DNA from: Alteromonas hispanica
Lineage (GTDB): Bacteria > Pseudomonadota > Gammaproteobacteria > Enterobacterales > Alteromonadaceae
Reading direction: 5' to 3'
Assembly: GCF_010500915.1 (NCBI RefSeq)
Contig: NZ_JAAAWP010000005.1
Coordinates: 124,001 to 188,000, forward strand
Length of the DNA stretch: 64,000 nt
The first letter of the stretch is position 1. Every line of letters begins with the position of its first letter. Shown piece after piece: positions 1 through 8,751 of the stretch. The notes beneath the pieces were generated by a model. It was not told the origin of the DNA. It did no database searches and saw nothing but the letters and a program-made list of their open reading frames with translations. Made by a program: the position numbers and the translations under genes.

Positions 1-598
1 ATACTTTATAGAGGATTTGCTCGGTGGTTAAACTGGCACTTTCCACCCAGCTCAGATTTGGATACTGCATCTGAAGTGTTTTAAGCCGTTCGCTATAAGC
101 GGTTCCCGCTGCCACCATAATATCGAGCCCTATAAGCTCCTCTATTGATTCTGGCTGAACATTATCCCGCCGACAAACCACCTGCTGCGTAATATCTTGA
201 TAACTGGGGCCAAACATAAACTCAGCTGCTCGAGATTGGGTTTGGGTGAGCCCTGCAGCCGCAATATGCCCCTCTTTATTTTTTAGTGCTGAAATGACGG
301 CCTGGATAGAATTTTTCTCAATAACCTCTAGCTCAACTCCTAGGTAAGAGGCAAACGAGTCAGCCATGTCAAATTCAGGCCCTCGAGGCATAACGTCACG
401 GCCTATGAAATAGGTAGTAGGGGCATTTCGCGTAATAACTTTTAATACACCCGCCGCCTTAATTTGCGAAAGGAGTTCGTCCTCAGATTGGGCTTTTGCC
501 ATTGGTTCAATAGCTTGGTTAGCACGCTCTGAGTTATCGCATGCTGCAAGTAAAAATAAGCCACCTACGATGAACAACGTTTTCCATAAGCACCTCAT
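1..598 (-). CDS. mltF: Membrane-bound lytic murein transglycosylase F, N-terminal part (cut by window edge)
   Basis: The reading frame starts at an ATG (598) and runs off the left edge after about 199 codons, so the catalytic C-terminal half is not visible. The N-terminus is a lipoprotein signal with lipobox LAAC (Cys20). Next comes a family 3 solute-binding-like domain with phrases typical of MltF: GVLKVITRN near residue 50, YFIGRDVMPRGPEFDMA, ASYLGVELEV, and AAGLTQTQSRA followed by GPSYQDITQQVV. MltF family members join this regulatory domain to a lytic transglycosylase that cuts peptidoglycan from the inner face of the outer membrane. A plain amino-acid-binding lipoprotein is the alternative, but the GLTQTQSRA and GPSY pattern favours MltF. 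A missing C-terminal SLT domain outside the window would refute it. Confidence 0.8.
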   Translation of the reverse strand, partial: MRCLWKTLFIVGGLFLLAACDNSERANQAIEPMAKAQSEDELLSQIKAAGVLKVITRNAPTTYFIGRDVMPRGPEFDMADSFASYLGVELEVIEKNSIQAVISALKNKEGHIAAAGLTQTQSRAAEFMFGPSYQDITQQVVCRRDNVQPESIEELIGLDIMVAAGTAYSERLKTLQMQYPNLSWVESASLTTEQILYKV

Positions 599-819
599 AA
601 CGACTACCTTATCTATTGAGTCTTAAGCCTCAAAAGGCAACTTTGGCCACTTGAAACACAGTGGATAAATATAACCGTATAGTAGGTAATCACCTTTTGC
701 AATCTAACCGCTTGATGTAAAAACAATTACTAAAGCCCGATTAGGTACTGACCGGTTCGCTGCTTGTCTATTACCACAAAGCTTCGGTTTAGTGCCCCGT
801 GCCAAACTGACGTTAGTTA

Positions 820-1785
820 TTATTCATCACGATGTTTTTTATTGCTGTGTTTCTTGCGCTGTCTTGTTCGGTGCTCGTTCGGCACTTGTTCGTTGAATGC
901 GCGGATATTGTGCTGTAAATCTTTTTGCGGCCTAACATGCATGAAACTAGCGAAGCGAGGCTTGCCTGTTCCTGTGTAACCGTAATATTTGTAAGTTACC
1001 CATTGCCCGATATGGGGCGGATGCAAACGCTCTTCGTTTGAAAACCCTGTCCCAAGTTTGAACTGAACTCCTTCTGCCGTTTGAACGAGAAGAGAGCCCA
1101 ACATACTTTTAAACTTACCCTTTCCCTTGATGTGGGCGATCACCTTCGCCTCGCTGTCTTCATGCTTTTTTAGCTTGAGTAAATGAGAACTGCGGCCATG
1201 TGTATATCGCGCATGACGATAGTGAAGCATCAGCCCTTCTCCACCCGCATCCGTAATCTTGTTCAATGCTGCTTGTAAAGCTTCATGGGTATCAAGACCA
1301 TATTGAGGGATAGCCATTAGCGCAGAGCTTTTTGTTTTAGCAATAATGCGCTTTATTTCGTCCACTCTTTTCTCAAATGTTTGTTTTGAATGCGGCATAT
1401 CAAACACCATAAATGTGATTGTTCGCCAACGTTCGTCAGGAGTATCTGAAAGCACTATTGAGGCAGTTTCTTCAAATTTGCCTCGGCCCAACCACAACTC
1501 GCCGTCTAACATTTTTCTCGGCCAAGACTGTGTAAACCATTCTGGCGCACTAATAGGATGGCCGGTTCGGGTAAGAAGCTCTTCGCCTGTCCATCTTGCG
1601 CGAATTCCATCAAGCTTCTCACTAACCAAATAATCGCTAATCTTTACCGATTGATGAGATACTGTGTAGCGACTTGCTAACTGCTGAGCGTTATTGAGCA
1701 TTCCAGCGCTAGAAACATCACATAGAAGCAAAGACAGCACGGCTATCCAAATCAATACCATCTTGTTTGTTTTCACAATACCCAT
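820..1785 (-). CDS. ligE: Periplasmic ATP-dependent DNA ligase (LigE type)
   Basis: This is a minimal ATP-dependent DNA ligase of 321 residues. Nucleotidyltransferase motifs are visible in order: motif I EKLDGIRA with the adenylated lysine at residue 57, motif III FMVFDMP, motif IV GGEGLMLH and motif V LLKLKKHED. They are followed by an OB-fold region (about residues 210-290). The N-terminus MVLIWIAVLSLLLCDVSSA is a signal peptide, as known for LigE enzymes, so the enzyme should work outside the cytoplasm, probably on incoming or extracellular DNA. The frame is open up to 2001, but I chose ATG 1785 because the extension has no ligase or signal character. The last about 20 residues are an unusual basic tail rich in Arg, Lys and His. 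It is divergent from the DUF4198 gene. Confidence 0.87.
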   Translation of the reverse strand: MGIVKTNKMVLIWIAVLSLLLCDVSSAGMLNNAQQLASRYTVSHQSVKISDYLVSEKLDGIRARWTGEELLTRTGHPISAPEWFTQSWPRKMLDGELWLGRGKFEETASIVLSDTPDERWRTITFMVFDMPHSKQTFEKRVDEIKRIIAKTKSSALMAIPQYGLDTHEALQAALNKITDAGGEGLMLHYRHARYTHGRSSHLLKLKKHEDSEAKVIAHIKGKGKFKSMLGSLLVQTAEGVQFKLGTGFSNEERLHPPHIGQWVTYKYYGYTGTGKPRFASFMHVRPQKDLQHNIRAFNEQVPNEHRTRQRKKHSNKKHRDE

Positions 1786-2025
1786 TCCATAAACCGTTTT
1801 GTTAAGTAGAGTGTATGGATATAGGTAAATAATTATACTGGGCCTTAGTTCGGTTTTAAGGTTCAAATTAAAAGAGCATGTCGCCAGTGCAAGTGAAAGC
1901 AGACACGCATTGCAACGGCACGATAAAGAAATTAGTGCTATATGTTCTATATAGCGTACTAACCATTCGCTAATCGCTAAGTCTTTTGCTGCTGAATACA
2001 AACTTTAAGAACAAGGAATAAAAAT

Positions 2026-2850
2026 TTGAAAATATCTAACGCATTATTAAGTTGCCTAGCTATAACTTTTACCCCACTTACCCTTGCTCATGACTTTTGG
2101 CTTGAGCCTACCCAATTTCAGTACGACGATGCCTCGCCTATTGCGGTTCAATTTAAAGTAGGTCACAAAGATGATATTAATCACTGGAATTTAACCTGGG
2201 ACAAAATAGTTGCGCTGCGCAGCTATTCATCAACGGGCGTTGTCGATATGGCGGCGGGAGTTATTCCAAAATCGAATCTACTTCCCGGCATGGCGAAATC
2301 GACGTCTCTATCTGCAGGAAGTTATGTGGTAGGTTTTGAAAGTTATCACAGTGTGAGTGTATTGAAAGCAGACCAATTTAACGATTATGCTAAAAAAGAA
2401 GGACTAAAAGAGATCGTTGAATACAGAGCCAATAAAGGTTTAGAAGGCTACTCTGGTGAAGAACTTTACTCTCGAAAAGCAAAGGCTATTGTACAAGTGG
2501 GTGAAACACTAACCGACAATGTTACAAAGCCTATTGGACATACGCTGGAGATCGTACCGCTTAGCCACCCGCTTAAGTTAGGTGACGATTCTAGTCTTAC
2601 CGTTCAAGTGCTTTTCAAAGGTGAACCACTAAAAGATGCTCTAATAGATTCAGTACCGCTTAAAAATGCAACTCACGAAGCTCAGTCCTTCCTTACAGAT
2701 GATAACGGAAAAGCAACGTTCACGTTTAAAGAAACAGGTGCTGTAAAGTTGAATGTAGTGTGGGGCGTGCCGCTCAAAAGCAATATTAAAGCTGATTTTG
2801 AAACGTATTTTTCAAGCCTTACGTTCGCCGTAGCCAGCACAAAGGAATGA
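2026..2850 (+). CDS. DUF4198 secreted protein
   Basis: The start is TTG with the Shine-Dalgarno AAGGAAT 9-15 bases upstream. The product (274 residues) has a signal peptide ending LTLA, so cleavage would leave His22 as the first residue of the mature chain, followed by DFWLEP. That AHDFWLEP opening is characteristic of DUF4198 proteins, a beta-sandwich family often found beside metal or TonB-dependent transport genes. The C-terminal third (about residues 170-265) resembles an Ig or CNA-B-like fold (GHTLEIVPL, VLFKGEPLKDA, TDDNGKATFTF). The function is not established; metal binding in the periplasm through the exposed N-terminal His is an inference. No transporter gene is adjacent: the neighbours are LigE (divergent) and a STAS-like gene (convergent). 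Confidence 0.8.
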   Translation: MKISNALLSCLAITFTPLTLAHDFWLEPTQFQYDDASPIAVQFKVGHKDDINHWNLTWDKIVALRSYSSTGVVDMAAGVIPKSNLLPGMAKSTSLSAGSYVVGFESYHSVSVLKADQFNDYAKKEGLKEIVEYRANKGLEGYSGEELYSRKAKAIVQVGETLTDNVTKPIGHTLEIVPLSHPLKLGDDSSLTVQVLFKGEPLKDALIDSVPLKNATHEAQSFLTDDNGKATFTFKETGAVKLNVVWGVPLKSNIKADFETYFSSLTFAVASTKE

Positions 2851-2873
2851 AACAGTATTGCGTTTTCGCATAA

Positions 2874-2899
2874 TCCGCCATTCATTTTCAAATGGCGGA
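2874..2899. terminator. Inverted repeat between convergent genes, possible bidirectional terminator
   Basis: The 9-bp perfect arms TCCGCCATT and AATGGCGGA enclose an 8-nt loop. The site lies 23 bases after the DUF4198 stop and 16 bases before the end of the convergent STAS-like gene. There is no long T run on either side, so intrinsic termination is likely but weak. Confidence 0.45.
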
Positions 2900-2915
2900 A
2901 TACAAACTTGTTGAG

Positions 2916-3323
2916 CTAATCAGGATGAGTAGATAGCTTTCGTTTGTATTCACTCGATAACCATAGGGAAGCTTCATCGATATTGGTGAAAAATAAATAA
3001 TCCATATGTTTCAATTCAGGGATCCTCTGAAACATCATTCCGCGGATAACCGGACCTTTGTAAACATACGCTTTAGCTATTAGCCCCATTTCAGGTAAGC
3101 GATTTACAATATGTTTTACCATATCAAACGCTTCAGGCGTTGCACCTTCAACTTGGCTTATATCAGCGAGCAAAGCGAAAGGCTTCATGTTCAAACCCAT
3201 GACTAACTTGAAAAGGTGCTCTCGATATTCTTCCGCACTACTCTTATTAAAAACGCCATAAAGCTCGCTGGTTATTATCCCATTGTCATAACGTATTGAT
3301 AAGGTGCTTAGTTTTTTCCGCAT
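2916..3323 (-). CDS. STAS-like small protein of unknown role
   Basis: This is a small soluble protein of about 135 residues with no signal peptide or membrane segment. The pattern is a short strand-rich opening (LSIRYDNGIITSELYGVF), then a helix, FALLADISQVEGATPEAFDMVKHIV, AKAYVYKGPVIRGMMFQRIPEL and a final YLFFTNIDEASLWLSS. This alternation and the ending DEAxxWL resemble STAS or SpoIIAA-like proteins found as stand-alone genes in marine gammaproteobacteria. I chose ATG 3323 because an AGG sits 6 bases upstream; TTG 3329 and GTG 3326 are possible. The upstream hybrid kinase gene on the same strand is separated by about 190 bases. No phosphorylatable Ser/Thr motif of an anti-sigma antagonist is clear, so the role is open. 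Confidence 0.65.
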   Translation of the reverse strand: MRKKLSTLSIRYDNGIITSELYGVFNKSSAEEYREHLFKLVMGLNMKPFALLADISQVEGATPEAFDMVKHIVNRLPEMGLIAKAYVYKGPVIRGMMFQRIPELKHMDYLFFTNIDEASLWLSSEYKRKLSTHPD

Positions 3324-3515
3324 CACCAACCTATGTCTTTCAACAACAACGCAATCATAGTCGATAGAGAGCGCGAAATAAATTAACTCTCAAATTTTTA
3401 ATTGTCACGATATAAGCGCGTTGTAAGTTCAAGTGTTCTTTGCTGTACGAAATTTTTACGTCGTTAAGCTTTATGCAAGGAAGTCCATATTTTTATTTTC
3501 AAAAAGACAGTTTTT

Positions 3516-5288
3516 TCATCTAGGGAGATAACGGTCTATCACGGTGGTAAGTTTACCGACGTCCACGGGTTTTGTAATGTAGCAGCTCATTCCAGATGAC
3601 ATTGCCTTATCAATTTCATCTGACACTATAGATGCCGTGAATGCCACAACAGGGGTATTAACGCCTTTGTTGCGCAATTCTAATGTAGTTTCGGCCCCCG
3701 TCATTTCTGGCATTTGCAAATCCATTAAGATGAGGTCAAATGCTTGCTGAGATACAAGTATTAGAGCCTCTTCTCCACTGCTAGCAAGCGTAACACCCAC
3801 CCTCAGATCTTCTAATAGAGATTGCGCTACAACTCGGTTTATCTCATTATCATCAACCACTAGCACCGAGCCTCTGCTCATACCTAAAGCGTTAGTTTCT
3901 TGGTCAGTGGGTTGGGTATTGTGGCTGAATTTTGTCGATGGTTCTGTTGATGGTTCTGTTGTTGACCTAGTAGCGGTGTCACCCAACTCTTTCGCCAGCG
4001 AGAATGCGAGTTCGAAGCTAAAAGTGCTGCCTTTACCAACTTCGCTGTTTAAAGAGACATTACCGCCCATTGCTTCTACCAAACTTTTGACAATTTGAAG
4101 GCCCAAGCCTGTTCCGCCATGGGTACGGTTAATACTGCTGTTTGCTTGGGTAAACGCCTCAAAGATAACGACTTGTTCAGAATTATTTATTCCCACTCCT
4201 GTATCAACAACAGAAAATTTAACGACCTGCTCAGAAGAGGAAACGCTAGTACGCTCAAGAATTAGGGAAACACTGCCGTGTTGCGTAAACTTGATGGCGT
4301 TACTAATTAGGTTATTGAGTATTTGCGAGAGTCGAACAGCATCACCGGTTACGCTTGCATCAATTCCATTAGCAATACTTAATTCAAGAGCAATACCCTT
4401 ATTTTGCGCAAACTGAGAATAAAACGACACGCAACTGTTCACTGTAGAAACCAGGTCAAATGGCGCTGACTCTATAGACAGCTTGCCAGCACTGAGCTTA
4501 GACACATCAAGAACGTCGTTTAATATACGATGTAAGGATATCCCTGATTGTTGGATTCTGTTTAAATTTGGCCTTGCGTTTTCGCTAATCTCTTTAGATA
4601 ACACAACGTCAGTAAGCCCAAGGATCCCATTAAGGGGAGTGCGTATTTCGTGAGACATAGTGGCTAAAAAACGTGACTGCGCAGCCGATGCCTCTCGCTC
4701 TTTTGCTAGCGCCCGATTAAGCTCAACTGTTTTTACATTACTTTCGGCTAGCGCTATTTCTAAGCGGCTCACAAGCTGGTAGATGAGTACCGACACTACA
4801 ATATTCGTAATGCTTAATCTTATCCATATTGCCTCGTTGTATCCCCCCTCGTGAAATGGTACTAGCAGCGTACTGCCCGCGATAATGAGCATGGAGCAAA
4901 GTCTCCACTTTCCAGTAAGGAATACGATAGGAAATAATGTCATTAAAGGGATGAGAGATGCGGGTAAAAGCCCGTTAATTACCACAATAACCGGTGCAAA
5001 AGGGCATGTTACCAACGCCCAAAGCTTCGCAATTGAAGCACTATGTTTTCTACAATACAGTGCAGCGCAAGAAGCAACAAAACACCAAATTCCGAGGCTA
5101 AGCGCAATGGCAATATTGTCAGGGCGAGCCACTACGATGACGACAATCATAATGAGTGAAAAAACAGCCATTAACTGAAAACCCACTCTGCGAAGTGACT
5201 TCGTCGTTGTATCTGCGGAAGCCTTAGAGCCCCTAATATTTATTGATATCGTGTCTGAGGGTGCCTTGTCGATCGGGGCCTTCTCCAT
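3516..5288 (-). CDS. Membrane-bound hybrid sensor histidine kinase
   Basis: The product has 590 residues. About residues 35-175 form several membrane helices with little periplasmic sequence, so the sensor is embedded in the membrane. A short coiled coil (about 176-205) leads into a HisKA domain with FLATMSHEIRTPLNG, phosphoacceptor His213, then a HATPase domain with the N box (LNNLISNAIKFT), DTGVGI and GTGLGLQIV. After a linker rich in Thr, Glu, Pro and Ser there is a C-terminal receiver (about 470-590): VLVVDDNEIN, phospho-Asp523 in LILMDLQMPEM, and Lys573. There is no HPt domain and no response regulator next to it, so the phosphorelay partner must be elsewhere. The signal is unknown. Confidence 0.88.
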   Translation of the reverse strand: MEKAPIDKAPSDTISINIRGSKASADTTTKSLRRVGFQLMAVFSLIMIVVIVVARPDNIAIALSLGIWCFVASCAALYCRKHSASIAKLWALVTCPFAPVIVVINGLLPASLIPLMTLFPIVFLTGKWRLCSMLIIAGSTLLVPFHEGGYNEAIWIRLSITNIVVSVLIYQLVSRLEIALAESNVKTVELNRALAKEREASAAQSRFLATMSHEIRTPLNGILGLTDVVLSKEISENARPNLNRIQQSGISLHRILNDVLDVSKLSAGKLSIESAPFDLVSTVNSCVSFYSQFAQNKGIALELSIANGIDASVTGDAVRLSQILNNLISNAIKFTQHGSVSLILERTSVSSSEQVVKFSVVDTGVGINNSEQVVIFEAFTQANSSINRTHGGTGLGLQIVKSLVEAMGGNVSLNSEVGKGSTFSFELAFSLAKELGDTATRSTTEPSTEPSTKFSHNTQPTDQETNALGMSRGSVLVVDDNEINRVVAQSLLEDLRVGVTLASSGEEALILVSQQAFDLILMDLQMPEMTGAETTLELRNKGVNTPVVAFTASIVSDEIDKAMSSGMSCYITKPVDVGKLTTVIDRYLPR

Positions 5289-5460
5289 TGAATTTCACTA
5301 CCCAATGTTTAAATATTTTTCAAGGCTCGAGTATAGGCTAAACCCGCAACATGTAAATTAGCCGTAAGTCACGAATAGAAGTCTTTCGCTATTTTTACAG
5401 AATGGAATTATTGCTAATCGACTGAACATATGTTCATGTAAATAAGGTGACAAATGCATA

Positions 5461-5490
5461 AAAAAAGCCCCAACTCACGTTGGGGCTTTT
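5461..5490 (-). terminator. Intrinsic terminator of acnB
   Basis: The 8-bp perfect stem GCCCCAAC / GTTGGGGC has a 4-nt loop and is followed on the minus strand by a run of six T. It lies 61 bases beyond the acnB stop codon. Confidence 0.88.
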
Positions 5491-5550
5491 CAATAGATTA
5501 ACTTGGTTTCAATAGAATGTTACTTTACGCCTTGAAACCAGACGTTCAAA

Positions 5551-8361
5551 TTAAACGTTTTGAACTGCTACATCTGGTGTAAACTTAGGCGCAACTGCCA
5601 TGTCTTCTGACGGTGGAGCGAAGTCGGTAAGGTTAATACCCTCAACCGCTGCTTTGTACTCATCCATAGTTGGGAAACGACCTAGCACAGCAGAAAGTAC
5701 TACAAGTGGCGTAGAGCCTAGTAGTGACTCACCTTTCTTCTCTTCAGAGTCAGCAACAACCCGACCTTGGAACAAGCGCGTAGAAGTAGCAATAACCGTA
5801 TCACCAGGCTCTGCTTTTTCTTGGTTACCCATACATAGGTTACATCCTGGACGCTCTAGGTACATAATGTTGTCGTACTTAGTACGTGCAGACTCTTTAG
5901 GCTTAGCGTCGTCGAATTCGAAACCAGCATACTTAGCTAGGATTTCCCAGTCGCCCTCTGCTTTTAGCTCATCAACAATGTTGTACGTTGGTGGAGCAAC
6001 AACAAGCGGCACATTAAACGACACACTGCCGTTTTGCTTTTCTAGGTTGCGAAGCATTTGCGCAATGATCTGCATGTCACCTTTGTGAACCATACAAGAA
6101 CCAACAAACGCCAAATCTACAGCCTTACCGTCATAGTAAGAAACTGGGCGGATAACGTCATGGGTATAACGCTTAGACACGTCATCATTGTTTACGTCTG
6201 GGTCGGCAATCATTGGTTCTGCGATCTGGTCTAGATCAACAACCACTTCCGCGTAGTATTTCGCGTTATCGTCTGGTGCAAGTGCTGGTTCTTCACCAGA
6301 CTTGATTTCAGCAATACGCTTATCCGCAAGGTCGATAAGACCTTGAAGCATATTCGCGTCGTTGTCCATGCCCTTGTCGATCATTATCTTGATGCGCGTT
6401 TTAGCAAGCTCAAGTGATGCAATCATGGTCTCATCGTTTGAAATACAGATTGATGCTTTCGCTTTCATCTCTGCAGTCCAGTCGGTAAACGTGAATGCTT
6501 GGTCGGCAAGCAAAGTACCAATTTGTACTTCGATAACACGGCCCTGGAACACGTTCTCACCGCCAAATTGCTTAAGCATTTGCGCTTGTGTTGCGTGTAC
6601 CACATCACGGAAGTCCATGTGGCTCTTCATTTCGCCTTTAAAAGTTACTTTCACAGATTCTGGAATTGGCATTGCCGCTTCGCCTGTCGCAAGCGCTACA
6701 GCTACCGTACCCGAGTCGGCACCGAACGCGACACCTTTCGACATACGCGTATGTGAGTCACCACCAATGATGATAGCTCTGTCGTCTACAGTGATATCGT
6801 TAAGTACTTTGTGAATAACGTCTGTCATTGCATGGTAAACGCCTTTAGGATCACGAGCCGTAATAACGCCAAAGTTGTTCATGAAAGACATGAGTTTAGG
6901 AATGTTCGCTTGAGCTTTCTTATCCCATACCGATGCTGTGTGACAGCCCGATTGATATGCACCATCAACGAGTGGAGAAATGGTTGATGCCGCCATAGAT
7001 TCTAGCTCTTGGCATGTCATCGGTCCGGTTGTATCTTGTGAACCTACAATATTTACCTTAACACGCACATCTGAACCAGCGTGAAGTGGTGTTTCTGATT
7101 TAACACCTACTGCATTGCGGTTAAAGATTTTTTCTACTGCTGTTAGGCCTTGACCCTCATTAGACACTTCTTTAGACGGTGCATAAACTTGAGGAACATC
7201 TATACCTAAGGTTTTTGCAGCAAACGTTTGTAACTGCTTACCGAAAGTTACCGCGTAAGAACCACCCGCTTTCATGAATTCCATTTTTTGCGGCGTAAAG
7301 GAACCAGATACGTCAGCGACTTCCTCATCGCCTTTGAATAGCTTTTTAGCTTTAGTATCGATAGTCAATACAGTGCCTGTAGCCACTGAATAAGCTTCTT
7401 CAAGAACTGGGTCGCCATTGGCATCGCGAACCACTTCGCCGTTTTCATCAGTTTTCTTCACCCAGTTTTTAAGGTCAAGACCGATACCGCCGGTTACATC
7501 TACCGTGGTTAAGAAGATAGGTGCAATACCGTTAGTACCCGCAACAACAGGTGCTTTGTTTACAAACGGAATGTAAGGGCTTGCTGGCTCGCCGGCCCAC
7601 AGAGCTACGTTGTTCACACCAGACATACGTGAAGAACCTACGCCCATGGTACCTTTTTCAGCCACCAGCATCACTTTTGCGTCTGGGTGTTTTTTACCAA
7701 GTTCAACAATGTCTTGCTGTGCTTCAGGCGTGATCATGCACTTGCCGTGAAGTTCGCGGTCTGCGCGAGAGTGAGCTTGGTTGCCTGGAGAAAGCAAGTC
7801 GGTAGAAATATCACCTTCTGCAGCGACATAAGTCACTACATTAATTTTTTCTGGTACATCAGGCAATTTAGTGAAGAACTCTGCTTTTGCATAGCTCTCT
7901 AGAATTTCTTTGGCTATTGCGTTGCCTGCTTTATAAGACGCTTCTAAACGCTCAGTATCTGCTTCGTACAAGTAAACTTGTGTTTTCACAACTTCAGCAG
8001 CAGGTTTTGCTACTGCGTCATCATCAGAAAGCGCTAGGTCTAGCAATGCTTCAACAGAGGGGCCACCCTTCATGTGAGAAAGTAGTTCTAAAGCAAACTC
8101 AGGCGTGATCTCTTCAACGCTCTCTTCACCAAGCACAATCTCTTTCAAGAATTTTGCTTTAACTACCGCTGCACTGGTTGTGCCTGGCAGTGTGTTATAG
8201 ATAAAGAATTTAAGAGAATCTTCACGATGCTCATTACCTGTATCTTTGATTTGAGCAATGATTTCTGATAGTAAATCAGCGCTATCGATGGGCTTAGGGT
8301 TTAAACCTAGTTCCGTTTTACGGGTCTCGATCTCTGCCAGATATTCTGAATACAAACTCAT
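5551..8361 (-). CDS. acnB: Aconitate hydratase B (long form)
   Basis: This is the TCA-cycle enzyme that interconverts citrate and isocitrate, and in many bacteria also handles 2-methyl-cis-aconitate. Visible landmarks are the N-terminal helical HEAT-like region, VGSQDTTGPMT, GGDSHTRMSKGVAFGADSGT, and the three iron-sulphur cysteines in VGSCM and PGCNLCMGNQ near the C-terminus. At 936 residues it is about 70 longer than the 865-residue E. coli enzyme and differs strongly in the first 400 residues, where it has LNPKPIDSADLLSEIIAQIKD and a stretch DENGEVVRDANGDPV. It therefore belongs to a long AcnB class that, from memory, is common in Bacteroidota. It is a single gene with its own terminator. 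No regulatory site was recognised upstream. Confidence 0.93.
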   Translation of the reverse strand: MSLYSEYLAEIETRKTELGLNPKPIDSADLLSEIIAQIKDTGNEHREDSLKFFIYNTLPGTTSAAVVKAKFLKEIVLGEESVEEITPEFALELLSHMKGGPSVEALLDLALSDDDAVAKPAAEVVKTQVYLYEADTERLEASYKAGNAIAKEILESYAKAEFFTKLPDVPEKINVVTYVAAEGDISTDLLSPGNQAHSRADRELHGKCMITPEAQQDIVELGKKHPDAKVMLVAEKGTMGVGSSRMSGVNNVALWAGEPASPYIPFVNKAPVVAGTNGIAPIFLTTVDVTGGIGLDLKNWVKKTDENGEVVRDANGDPVLEEAYSVATGTVLTIDTKAKKLFKGDEEVADVSGSFTPQKMEFMKAGGSYAVTFGKQLQTFAAKTLGIDVPQVYAPSKEVSNEGQGLTAVEKIFNRNAVGVKSETPLHAGSDVRVKVNIVGSQDTTGPMTCQELESMAASTISPLVDGAYQSGCHTASVWDKKAQANIPKLMSFMNNFGVITARDPKGVYHAMTDVIHKVLNDITVDDRAIIIGGDSHTRMSKGVAFGADSGTVAVALATGEAAMPIPESVKVTFKGEMKSHMDFRDVVHATQAQMLKQFGGENVFQGRVIEVQIGTLLADQAFTFTDWTAEMKAKASICISNDETMIASLELAKTRIKIMIDKGMDNDANMLQGLIDLADKRIAEIKSGEEPALAPDDNAKYYAEVVVDLDQIAEPMIADPDVNNDDVSKRYTHDVIRPVSYYDGKAVDLAFVGSCMVHKGDMQIIAQMLRNLEKQNGSVSFNVPLVVAPPTYNIVDELKAEGDWEILAKYAGFEFDDAKPKESARTKYDNIMYLERPGCNLCMGNQEKAEPGDTVIATSTRLFQGRVVADSEEKKGESLLGSTPLVVLSAVLGRFPTMDEYKAAVEGINLTDFAPPSEDMAVAPKFTPDVAVQNV

Positions 8362-8751
8362 AGGGTTCTCTCGGTCATAGTTTTACGTGGGCGTAGTGTT
8401 AAGTCGGTCTTAGCTATACGCATATAAAATTGGGAAGTATTTTAACTGATTTTTGCTCGTTACGTAATCTCTGTAAGAAAAGAGTGAAAGTGGTCATATA
8501 CCCACCAGTTTAGATAGCTGAAGTGAATAATAGCCATGCTTATTTTTGCCAAGCAAAAATTAAAGCAAATATTTTCAAACACTTAAAAATAAAACCGCAA
8601 CGTTATTTTTGCGAATCTTACAACGCTTTACCGTCAGTTAAATAAGTAATGGTGTTATATTTATGTCAGACATTTCCTATGGTTATGGTTGTACCAGTTC
8701 AAATTACAAACAGAAATGAGGACTTCATCTCAATGTTAAAGTTCAAATACT
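8362..8751. other. Intergenic region upstream of acnB
   Basis: These 390 bases are AT-rich and lie between the start of acnB (minus) and the end of the sugar dehydrogenase gene (minus). They must hold the acnB promoter and the end of the upstream transcript. I could not pick out a convincing -35/-10 pair, a terminator hairpin or a coding frame. Confidence 0.5.

Noticed and set aside
764-979. Plus-strand 71-codon frame
   Set aside because: It lies antisense to the DNA ligase gene and has no recognisable product.
1786-2001. Upstream extension of the ligase frame by 72 codons
   Set aside because: It has no family similarity and would place the signal peptide in the middle of the protein. The start at 1785 is far more likely.
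5446-5464. Weak Pho-box-like sequence between acnB and the hybrid kinase
   Set aside because: Only about 11 of 18 positions match, and no -10 element follows at the right distance.
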